From positions 36,990,905-37,054,904 of the forward strand of contig NC_067312.1 in assembly GCF_020740795.1 (NCBI RefSeq): 64,000 bases of DNA. The letters run 5' to 3'. This DNA comes from Apus apus. Its lineage: Eukaryota > Chordata > Aves > Apodiformes > Apodidae. Shown one piece after another: positions 37,701 through 49,700 of the stretch. How positions within the stretch are numbered: the first letter of the stretch is position 1; every line of letters begins with the position of its first letter. Made by a program: the position numbers and the translations under genes. The notes beneath the pieces were generated by a model. It worked only from the letters and a program-made list of their open reading frames with translations, was not told where the DNA came from and made no database searches.

Positions 37701-40700
37701 CTATGACTTCTTAAGGATTCCTGATATGAATTGAACTGTTGACCAGCAGAGTATACCCCCAATGTAAATGTCATTTTAGAAAGTTGGTTTTTTATACAAT
37801 GTTTCAGTTGTTGGATTGTATGCTCATAAAAAATTCTTAAGACTGGTGTATCATTTATCCTTGTATAAGAGACAGCAGAGAAAACTGAAACATGGGAAAA
37901 AAGTGTATTCCGTGTCCATGGACTCTTCACCTACAAAGAATAGTCTCTCAAATAGCTATGGAAGTCAGATTCTGTGTTGGTTTCTCCCCGGCAGGCTATG
38001 ATATGCTGCACATTAATTTATGTTAGTCTTGAAACCAAACCAAACAACAGTCTTTTTTTCCCAAAACTCAGTTTGTGCCATATGGTACATCAATACAGTC
38101 ACTAAAACCACAGTGGAATCCACTGAAACCATGTGGCTGGAAGAGAGAAAGAAAAATGGCTTCATTATTTGTAAATACAGTCCAAGGTCTAATACCTCAA
38201 CTGTCTGTTAGTAACATTTCTAAAGAGAAAAAGTAAATAGGAGAATAACATGGTAAAAGCAGATTTGGAAATGCTGGCTGTCTTCCTAGTTGCCTTGTCT
38301 TCCTGCATCATGTGGAGCAGGGCGTGTACTGAGGATGAGCTTGGTACAATCTCATCTTCATTCTCATGACAGGAGTGAGGTTGTTAATTTCATTCTTGGT
38401 CCCCAAGCTCGGCTCAGTCCCCCAGGTGGGAGGACTAGTAATAGTCTGGACTGGATTCTTTAATTAGGTTCTTTAATTCAGGCCACTGAAGCTCAGACAC
38501 AGCTCTGCCGTTGTGCTGCACCAGTGTAAATATGTTGACAACATTGAACACTCAGTGGAAGAAGCATATATTGATAAATAGGCAGAGAGGATGAGAGCCG
38601 AAGGGCAAAACTCAGCCACAGTCTTTCCAACACTGAGCTGTTCAGCACACATGAAAGTATTCCAATATCCCCTGCAGAATGGACAGACTTCTTGGACCAT
38701 GCACATGCTGCATGATAGGCTACCCTTAGAAACTGAGTTTGACAACAGCTGAAATTGAAGAACCTTACATTTAACTAAGAAGAAATAGCCCTAGAGAAAA
38801 TCAAAATGTCTACAAGCAAGCTAAAGAACAACAACTGCAAAAAAGGGGAACAGTGACAAAGTGTTCGATGATCTGTCCAGAGGAAGCAGTGAAAAACTTT
38901 GAAAGGTGCTATGACTTAGCACACAAAGTATTTTCTCTGCCTCTTCTAAATTTTCTTCCTTCCTTCCTTCCTTCCTTCCTTCCTTCCTTCCTTCCTTCCT
39001 TCCTTCCTTCCTTCCTTCCTTCCTTCCTTCCTTCCTTCCTTCCTTCCTTCCTTCCTTCCTTCCTTCCTTCCTTCCTTCCTTCCTTCCTTCCTTCCTTCCT
39101 TCCTTCCTTCCTTCCTTCCTTCCTTCCTTCCTTCCTTCCTTCCTTCCTTCCTTCCTTCCTTCCTTCCTTCCTTCCTTCCTTCCTTCCTTCCTTCCTTCCT
39201 TCCTTCCTTCCTTCCTTCCTTCCTTCCTTCCTTCCTTCCTTCCTTCCTTCCTTCCTTCCTTCCTTCCTTCCTTCCTTCAACAATGACATGACACAGCTCC
39301 TGCCACAATGCAGACATCCCAGCAAGTCTATCCAAGAGAAGCTGAAGAGCCTCCAGACAGGTTCTGTGGACTCCCATCAGCAGTAGTAGCAGGAATCCTG
39401 TGACTTTGGAGCCGTCATTAATGTTCAAGCTTGTAGACCTCTGAGACCAGTCTCTCTTATAGTTTCAAATGCCCGTAAGTAAGATATATTTTAACTACTG
39501 GAAGGAAAGAGAATCAGTATGCAAGTGAGAAAGAGGTTTCACAGCACAGCAATGCTGATAAATACAGAACTGCATCAGCTGTCTGCTCAAAAGAAAAAAA
39601 AAAGTGACAGTGAATCATCTCATTTGACAGTGCAAGAAGCAGATAGCTGATAGATAGACCAAACTGCAGATGTGATCTCTCCATTGCACTGATGTAGATA
39701 GTCTCAAATTGAAAAAATACTTACTCATATGGATGTAACACAAGGAAATGCCTGGAGGATAATAACTTTCTATTAATATTTCTCCTTTTTAGGTCTCTCT
39801 GATGTTTTTCTGAAGTGAAAAAATATTATTCCTTTTGATAAAACATTTCTTCATAGATAGGCAGTGAATAGAAAGGGTCAATATTTTCTCTGAAAATATT
39901 TGTTAACATATTTTAATCTTTAATGCAAGGTCATATAGATCTAAGAATACTCATTCTTGTGTTTGAGTCAAATAAAGACATAGGAATCAGACGAAAATTT
40001 GTATTGAGAGAAAAATAAAGCTGGAAGGGACCTTAAGTAATCTAGCCTCTTGCTCACCTCAGTAAACATCCCTGTCAAATCCTTTTCATGTGTTCTTAAA
40101 GACCCCTGGTGATGGAAAGCCCTAGATCTCCTGAAAGATTCTACTGTTAATCTGTTATTCCATTTGAAAGTCCCCTTTTTTCCAAAGCCAAATCTGAAAC
40201 TTGTCCTGTTTACCACACTTATGGGGACCTTATATATTCCATTCTTCTCTGTGATCGTGTTCCTCTTGGTTTTAGCCCCTCATTTATCTCAGTCTTTCAT
40301 TAGAAATATTTTTTTTCCTTAGATTTTTGGTAGTTGCCACTTCTTCCTCTCTAATCAGCCCACGTGTTTTTTTTTAAACACTGTCTGAAACTGAATGTGT
40401 TCTTACAACTGGTGTTTTACAACTATGAAGAGAGTGAAAGAATCATGTGACACTGACTTTTCTTTTTGTTTACGGTGATTGGCAAAGCTGAAACCTTAGA
40501 GGAAATTCTACCCTTTGTTGGAGAGTATGGTGTACATAGAATTTTAAAAATGCCACTTGCAATCCTAACTGTTAAGATTCCACATGCTGCACAAGTTTAA
40601 CTTGAATAAATATTTAGAGCAAATCATTTAAGTTGTATGCTGGGTGATACATTCAGGACTAGCACTGCCTCACTGAGAAATATTACCGATTCAAAATTGT

Positions 40701-43700
40701 ACCTTTTTATAACTCATGTAATGGGAATGACAAATATTCTATTACTTTTCATTTAACACTTTCTTAAGAAGAGATTTGAGACTGGGATGCATTTAAAGAT
40801 GCTTATGCAGGAAATAATTTTAAAAATTAATACAGATAATGCCCTTCAAGAACTTTAAATTTGAAAAACATTTTCCTTCCAAATATATATATATTTTTTG
40901 GGGGGGGGGGAGATGAGAGGGGGCCAACAACAGACAATTGCCTTTCCCATGCTATAGATGAGAGAATCTATATACAAGGTTGTTAAAATTGCCAAAGTAG
41001 GACAAAAACTCCAGAATGTAGTTCTACATCTTATGTTTGGTCCCTTAGACAGTGGTGCATGCCTACAATGGAGGAAGAAGAGAAAGGAAGAGAGCTTGCT
41101 TTTAGACACACACTGCACACACACACACATTTGATTTTTCTTTTCATTTTCTCCAACTTATATTCACTTCTGTGTGGGGAATCAATAGTCACAAAGCTGG
41201 TATAAAACATAGCCTACAGGGCTCCTAGTGTCTGTTTAGATATGGAACTCCCAGTACCTTAATCAATCATGTCTTTTATCTTTTTCATCTCTTTTCTCTT
41301 TTTTAACTTTTAAATCTTTTTATCTTTTATTTTTTAATATTTTATCTATCCAGATAAAATAACTCACAGACAAGGAACATCTAAGTTGTACTAAAATCAT
41401 ATGCTATTTGCAGGAAGATTAATTTTACTCTGTGAAAGCAATGTTTTCCTTCAGTATATTTTTTAAATGACAACATATTTGACAGAAGTGCAGTTTCATT
41501 CAAGCTGTGAGATCTTAATATCTTCTTTCTAAAACTTCTAGTAGTCTTCAGAGAAATGGTAAAAGATTAAGGGATCAGTTGCAACTTACCGCTCCAAAAT
41601 TTCCCACTGGGTGGAGAATTTCTTGGATTCAAGCAGTGCCCGTGAGATAGCTGGAAACTGTTTTTGCACCCTGTACAGTTCTCGTAGCTGTACCCAACAC
41701 AGGTTGCACAACTCCTGTGGCAAGGTTCGCATTCTCTAGAGACATCATCAGTGAAGAAGCCATCTCCACACTCAGTCACACATGTGCCATCTGCCACAGA
41801 AACAGAGCCTTGCATCATGGTGCCCACTGACCCTGTTTATAGCATCTCTCTCTCTCCAGCAAGAAACAGTTGAAGAAAAAATAAAAACTGTGTATGAGAA
41901 CTCATGAAACTTACTGTAGCTCTAACTTTTTTTGTGTGAAATCTAAATTCAGCTCAGCTGCTTATGCAAATTCATAAACTTCAAACCAATCTGCACTGAA
42001 ATTTATATCTAGATGGGTTTTCATCCATATCCTAAATCCTGACATGTAAAAATCTTACAAAAAATCTGGATTTATGATTGAGCCCCAATTATACTGGCCC
42101 AGTACAAAATTCAAGTCCACAATTCTCTAAGGTGGTTAGATACTGCAGCAAAGCCCCTAGAAGTTGTTACACTGATAGCTTTTTGAGCTTCCTCCATTTT
42201 CACCTAAAAGCCATGCAACCCACCAGATGACCTCATGTTGTGACCACAGAGTTTTCCATGAGTGTGATGCTTTTGTACTCTGCTACTGAGCACCTTCAGC
42301 AGGCAATGCACAAGAATGTCCTAACCTGAGGATTTCCCTTGATTCATATTTGGCACCATGTCTGAACTACACCTCCCTGAATTATGGCTTCATAATATAG
42401 TGAAGAGTTTCCTAGTCTTGTGCTAATTGGATGTGGAATTTAGTGGTTTTCACTGAGCTAATTTCAGAGTGTTTAAGACTCATTATTTTATATGGAACTG
42501 AAAGTCAACAGAACTTGCAAATAGTAAGGAACATTTTCATGTCTTTCTGTGAGTTAAAAACCTCTCCTTTTATGAAGTCTGAATCAAATGCAATATTTTT
42601 GTATTTGCCCAAAAGAATGGAATTGCATTAAAAATAGAACTAAAATTAAAAAAAAATAAAATAAAAACAGGGAATATGTATTAAAATATATGGAGCCCTT
42701 GAACCAAAGGGTAACACTGGCTAACGTAACCACCTCATGTTAATGCAAAGGACCTAATTCTGCAAAGTGCTGACTCCCCTCAGCCTCCACTGTCTTTCAT
42801 AGAAGAGATTTATTAAAGAGTCTAAAATACTTTTCTATATATTCCATTCTTGGTACGTTGCTCACCTGAGAGATAAAAGCCTTCCTTACAAGAGTCACAT
42901 TTGTCCTTGTCACAGCTATCACAGTTGCTAGGACACTCTCTACACTGCAGAGAACTTTCATCTATGTAGGTGTTTTCTGGGCAGTATTTATAGCAACGCT
43001 GCTTATACCTGTAAGATAAAGTAGAACAGCATTAGTAAGTTTCTTTTGAGGTTATTGAGTTTGTTTTCTGTATGTTACTAGGTACGGCAACGGTAAAGCT
43101 CTATTTTCATCCTAAAGAATGGAAATTATTCCTTTAATGAAGGATTCAAAATGTACTTGTGGCTATGCTACTTTTTCGACTGGCAAATATTAACAAGTCG
43201 TATTTTCTTAGCTCAGGATTTTAAGTATAACTGATTTGATTTCCTTTATAAGAACAGAAATTAATACATGGTTAATTAGAAATTACTATATTGTGGTTGG
43301 AAAGAGCTGGTCACCTGTAAAAATATATAATCCAATACCATTTTTTATAGCTAGATTGAACAACCTTTTAATCGACACTTTTCTTTGTCATTGTAATTTT
43401 TACAGAGATCTCTTAACTGTCTCTTTGAAAAGAGGTACAATTCTTCTTTGAAAACAGAGGAGTACTTCTTTTCCCTCTGTTTAATTTAATCTTTCTGTTA
43501 CTCTCTATATTTTTTCCTTTACTTAACCATTTTACATTTTTAAGTGTGCCTGCTGAACTGCAAATACCAGAACTGGATAAAAAATACTAAGAGCATACTA
43601 GTACCAAAGTACTATATAACTTTTAAGCCTTGATAGTTTCCAGCATTTCCCAATACTTTTTTCCAAAGTTACGATTCTCAAATAGGCAATATGTAAAGAG

Positions 43701-46700
43701 AATGGGGTAACATACACATCACAGGTCTATGTAGTGAAACACACATTTTTTCTTTAGAAAAATGCATAGGCTTAGAAAGCTATACAGCTATACTTACATA
43801 TAATAGTTCTGAATGCATGTTATACAGATTCTTGGGTCATCTGAAACAAAAAATGTGGAATTATGTAAATAATATTCAGAGATAAAACAAGAACGCTAAA
43901 AATAATTGTTGCTATAACCATATTTTATGGTAATGGTTCTTACATTAAAATGACTATAGCCGTAGCTAGAACATTGTTATCTCTGTTTACATTTTTTGGA
44001 GATAAACTATTCCACAATCACGTTGTGGCCTGTATTTTTGCAGTGACTTGTGGCTTTTGAGTCCACAGCCTATGGTATCTAGAAGGTGCTGAATGTTTAG
44101 GAAGTGCTGTTCTGGAAAGCAGAACCTTCCCAGGAACTCCAGTTGGGCAAAATGAACTCTTAAAAGCAGACTTTAAGTTATCCAAATCTGTAGTTTCATC
44201 CTATTTCTTTATTTGTTGCAGAGATAAACTGAAAGAATTTGACACATAGAAAAGCAAGATTTTCGAAAACATGTAAGCATTCAGTTTAATCCTAAAAATC
44301 CTTAGCTAGGCAAACACCTTTCCTTATTACAGGAAGGAGGCGGGGGGCCCACAACTTTTGAGTAAACTTTCTTATTAGAAAATTAATATTTGTGTTCAAA
44401 ATTTTGTTTGCATGAACGGAAAAATTGTTGCACTCTTACAATGATGGATGTAGTTTTATGCTTACATAAAGTGAAGAAAATTTTCTGTAACCTTCCATTA
44501 TCATCTATTAGCTTTCTATTTCTTTTGCCTTCCTCACAGATCCCAAAGGGAGCAGAATGGAAGGAAACAGAACAACCTGGGCAAATGTATTTATAAACTG
44601 TTCTACTACGAAAAGCCTATAAATAAGGCAAAATTTTCACTGAGTCTGTTTGAACTACGTCTACAATAAATCACACTTTAGACATGCAAACTTATTAGGC
44701 AACATATACTTGGTTTTGCAAGTAATTCTACCAATTTATTTATGAGGTGTAAAGTTTTACCCAGAAATGTTGCAGATGTGTGAAAATACTCTACATTTAG
44801 AGCACAAACAGAAATAGCAATCACCTGATCTTGTGTTCTTTGCATTAAGTTTTACATTAAGACGGGAAATCCTCTTACAATATGAAAATATACTCTATGA
44901 AGTCTCCCTTTGCTTCTAGATTGTTATTTAATTTTATTTAATTTTATTTTATTTTAGTCCAGGGCCTCTTTTTGAATGAGTTCTGAAATACTGTTTCTGC
45001 ATAAGGACACTTGCTGAGATTTATTAATTTGCATGGGTTTCTTTCCTTACAGTGTTTATAGAGCGTTGTTAGGAGCCAGGCGTTGATATGTTGATAAATA
45101 AGTGTATTTACACCATTTTAAAATTATTATGGTATAGGCATATACAGACCTTGTGTTTCATTGATGGAAAAAATACAGTGTGTGTCAAAGAGACGTTGTT
45201 AAAATTGCTAGAGCTGCTTGTGGGTTTGGTAATGAACTCTGCATGTACTTTCTGTCTTTTATGAAGAAAGGACTCTTTCCCTTCTTGCCTGTGGGAGGTT
45301 CTGATGACATTTTTCTTTCCTAACTGTCCCCTCAGTTTTGCCTGTATAGGTGACTATCTATATAGATCAGTTTGAGACAGATCTCAGAAACAATCACAAA
45401 GACACAATGTCTCATTGTCCACTGGAAAGAGATTAGAAAAATTAAGTAATTGACCATTAAGTAAAGACCATGTATTTTGAATTGGTTTAGGATCTAAGAG
45501 AAATTACGTAGTAATAAATGGGCAACGATAGATTGCAGATTGGAGTGCATATGTGTGGAAAGAGCAAAAACATGTATCACAAATAGAACTTGCTTTCTGC
45601 CACTTGTACATGGTTTAAAAGGAAGTGGTAATAGTAAATACCTTATTAGAAGGCTACAAATGTTATAGGAACACCTGGTTTGCTGTATTTCACTTGGGAA
45701 AAATCTGTGTCTTTCTTCATACCTAAGATTTTGGAGGTTATTATGTTATTTATCAACCTTTTCTGATCAATTGCTCTTCCTGTTGACACACCTACTAAGA
45801 AGAAGCTCTACCACCACCTCTACACTTAGTTTCTAAATTTAAACTCTTGAGGGATAATGAATATGATTCAGAAAGGAGTGCAAAGGGGGCAACCATCTGA
45901 TAGCAGGCTGACTGAAAAATAAATATGGAACTATTCTTACAATAGCAAATTTGATATTTAATTCATGCTATTTTTCCAAAATCTTGGAAAATAATTTTAA
46001 GAACAAACTATGTATAGGGAATTGTATAGATATATATGTGCAATTCCTCAAGAGTGGCTCTTTTAAAACCTGCCACAATCGGTTCTTGAACTAGCAGTAA
46101 AAAAGGTCCTGTATTCATGGAGACCTTCATTTGCCCATAAAATAATGAGATCTCTGTTGTGCAAAGTGGGTTGGTTGGGTTTGTCACACTCCAAAAGACT
46201 TCTTGTCATGAGAACTGCTAATAGTTTATCTATATTTTACAGTTTCCGTTTGCATTAATTTCCACTGTGCTGAGCCTATGCCACTCTTTTGAAGAAGGGA
46301 ACAAAAGTAATCTTGATAGCATTGGAAACAGGATTCAACCAACTTGAAAATATAAGGGTTCAGACACAAATAAGTGCTCTGGTTTTCTGGGTTTATTGCA
46401 GTTTTCCTAGGTAGGCAAAGACCATCTAGTGTTCACAGAAAAAGTAATTTGGTTTCTTTCTTTGTCTGTAATAAACTCATACTCCTGTTCCCTCCTCTAG
46501 CCCCCACTCTTCTCAAGTAAAATACATGTGGACTGCAGCTATGTTATAATGCAGAAAAGGTACATGCAAAGATTAAATATTGATCAGAGGCCAAACTTTC
46601 ATGGATTCTGTTGAAACTCTCTGATTTGAATGAATTAGTGCTTTTTTTCTGATTCGGGGGGAAGTATGGGAATTAGTGTTACAAGCATAGCATTGTTGTG

Positions 46701-49700
46701 CTGAAAGGGTATTTTTGTTACTATATGTAGAGGAACAGTGTAAATTTTTTTTTTTTGGTAGTATTAATGTAGAGACTTAATGAAAAAATTATTACATAAG
46801 TTCATACATATTAAAAATGAGCTCCATAGCATTTTGGAAATCCTTGTCACTGTTTCACTATTTTTGAGTGTTCAGGGTGTTTAGACAGATCTTAATTGTG
46901 GAATCTGAACATGGCCAGCCCACTATACATTTGAGTAGCCTTTACTTAAATTATCCTGTCTAATTAGGCCCAGATCTTGCAATGGCTCATATTCATGCTT
47001 GACTTTATCTGCTGCATACAATAAAGCTGGGGGTTGAAGTTAAGTGCAAGAGTACATTTTGCAGGACCTGTATATAGACTGTAACTTTTATTTTAGCTTC
47101 CTGGTTTGTTTATGAACTTAAAAAAAAATAACAATTTCTTGAACTATTTATTGGCTTAGCCATGAGCCTAGAATTTGCTGAATATACTTTAATTTTTTTT
47201 ACATTCAGAGAAGTTCAGGCTATTCACCACATGAGACTCAGTGCCCGGTTTACATTTCTTTTCCAGTTTAATTAAATGTAATGACTGAACAAGTTTTTAT
47301 ACTATATTGTAGTTTCCCTTAAAGGGTTGGCCTGCAGTTACTGCTAAATTTTATTTGCCTTTTACATTCCCCTGAACAATAATTTACAATTACGTAAAAA
47401 AAAAGAAGAAAAAGAAAAAAAAAAGGAAAAAAAGTACTTTAAATTGTAATACATCACCAACAAGAGTAATTTTATATTTTAACTCCTTAGACCATGTGAG
47501 CCCAACTGAAACCCCAGCTTTCAGTAAGCCTTGAAAATGGAGATTTCTGGTGTGGAAGAAAGGACTCTAGTTTGGATCTTCCAGTTTGTGTGAGAAGGTA
47601 TTTGTCTGTCTTTGTTGTTGTTGCTGCGGTTTATTCCTTATTCCCATTTTTTTTGTGTGTTTAAGGGATTTAAATCCAGCTGGCAGCCGGTCATGAGTGG
47701 TGTTCCCCAGGGCTCGGTGCTGGGGCTGCTCCTGTTTAATATCATTATTGATGATTTGGATGAGGAGATCAAGTGCACCCTCAGTAAGTTTGCAGATGAC
47801 ACTAAGCTGGGTGGGAGTGTTGATCTCCTTGAGGGTAGGGAGGCTCTGCAGAGGGATCTGGACAGGCTTGGTTGGTGGGCCAGGGCAAATTGTATGGGTT
47901 TCAATAAAACAAAATGTTGGGTCCTGTGCTTGGGCCACAACAACCCCTGGCAGTGCTACAGGTCTGGGGAGGAGTGGCTGGAGAGCTGCCCAGCAGAGAT
48001 GGACCTGGGGGTGCTGGTTGACAGCTGGCTGAACATGAGCCAGCAATGTGCCCAGGTGGCCAAGAGGGCCAACAACATCCTGGCCTGCACCAGGAACAGT
48101 GTGACCAGCAGGACCAGGGAGGTGATCCTGCCCCTGTATTCAGCCTTGTGAGGCCACACCTCGAGCACTGGGTGCAGTTTTGGGCACTGCAGTACAGGAA
48201 GCACATTGAAGTGCTGGAGAGGGTGCAGAGAAGGGCAACTAGGCTAATTAGGGGTCTGGAGAACAGGTCTCATGAGTAGAAGCTGAGGGAGCTGGGGCTG
48301 TTCAGCCTGGAGGAGAGGAGGCTGAGGGAAGACCTATTGCTCTCTACAACTACCTGAAAAGAGGTTGTAGTGAGGTGGGTGTTGGCCTCTCCTCCCTAGT
48401 GACTAGTGACAGGACAAGAGGAAATGGGGTCAAGTTGCACCAGGGGAGGTTCAGATTGGGTATCAGGAATAATTTCTTCACAGAAAGAGTGGTGAGGCAT
48501 TGGAACAGGCTGCCCGGTGAGGTGGTGGAGGCACTCTGGAGGTGTTCAAACAATGGGTAGACATGGAATTTTGGGAATTGGTTTAGTGGTTAGGGGTTGT
48601 AAGACAGACAGTTGGACGTGATGATCTTGCAGGTCTTTTGCAACCTTGATGATTCTTTGATTCTATATAAACTGGAAGTTGATATATTAATTCTATATGC
48701 TTATTCTATATTAATAGGAAGTGGGAGAAAGAAGATGTGAATTTTAATCAAGGAAAAAGTTGGATTCTGTGGTCAGTTAGATTTATACAAGGTAAAATGA
48801 CAACAGTATTTGTTCTGCCCAAACCCTGTATCACAGAATCACAGAACATTAGGGGTTGGAAGGGACCTCCAAAGTTCATCATGTCCAACAGCCCTGACAA
48901 AACAGGACAAAAAAAACCCAAACCACAAAAACACCAACTAGGGCAGATCACTCAGAAAGGCGTCCATACAGGTTTTGAAAGTCTCCAGAAGGAGACTCCA
49001 CAACCTCTCTTGGGAGCCTGTTCCAGTGCTCTGTAACCCTCACAGTAATAAAGTTCTTCCTCATGTTGAGGTGGAACTTCCTGTGCTCATTTGAACCCTT
49101 TGCCCCTTGTCCTGCCACAGGACACAAACGAAAAGAGCTTGTTCCTGTCTTCTTGATGCCAGCCCTCATGTAGTTAGAGACACTAATTGAATCCCCTCTC
49201 AGTCTTCTCCTCTCTAGACTGAAAAGCCCCAGTTCTTTTAGCTTTTCCTCACAAGGCAGGTGTTCCAGTCCCTTAATCATCCTCATAGCCTCCGTTGGAC
49301 TCTCTCAAGTAGATCCTTGTGCTTCTTGAACTGGGGAGCCCGGAACTGGACACAATACTCCAAGTGAGGTCTCACCAGGGCTGAGTAGAGGGGGAGAAGA
49401 ACCTCCCTTGATCTACTGGAGACACTCCTCCTAATGCACTCCAAGATACCATTGGCCTTCTTGGCCACAAGGTCACATTGTTGTCCCCTGGATAACTTGT
49501 TTTCTGCCAGGACTTTAAGGTTCTTCTCCACAGAGCTGCTCTCTAGCAGATCACCTCCTAGCCTGTACGGGTGCATTTTGTTGTTCCTTCCCAGGTGCAG
49601 GACTCTGCTCTTTTTCTTGTTGAACCTCATTATATTCCTCTTTGCCCAGCTCTCCAGCCTGTCCAAATCTTGCTGAATGGCTGCACAGCTCTCAGGTGAA

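Larger units (their letters stand above)
31770..41589 (-). other. PCSK5: PCSK5 9.8-kb intron between exons g and h
   Basis: Holds the long CTTC repeat (38955-39278), small old CR1-like pieces near 32240 and 40010, TTTTA runs at 35288-35310, and homopolymer T runs. No host exon was recognised. Exons g and h join in phase across it. Confidence 0.65.

Noticed and set aside
38853-39428. Long open frames on both strands with Leu-Pro-Ser-Phe or Glu-Gly-Arg-Lys repeats
   Set aside because: They are translations of the CTTC microsatellite and have no independent coding signal.
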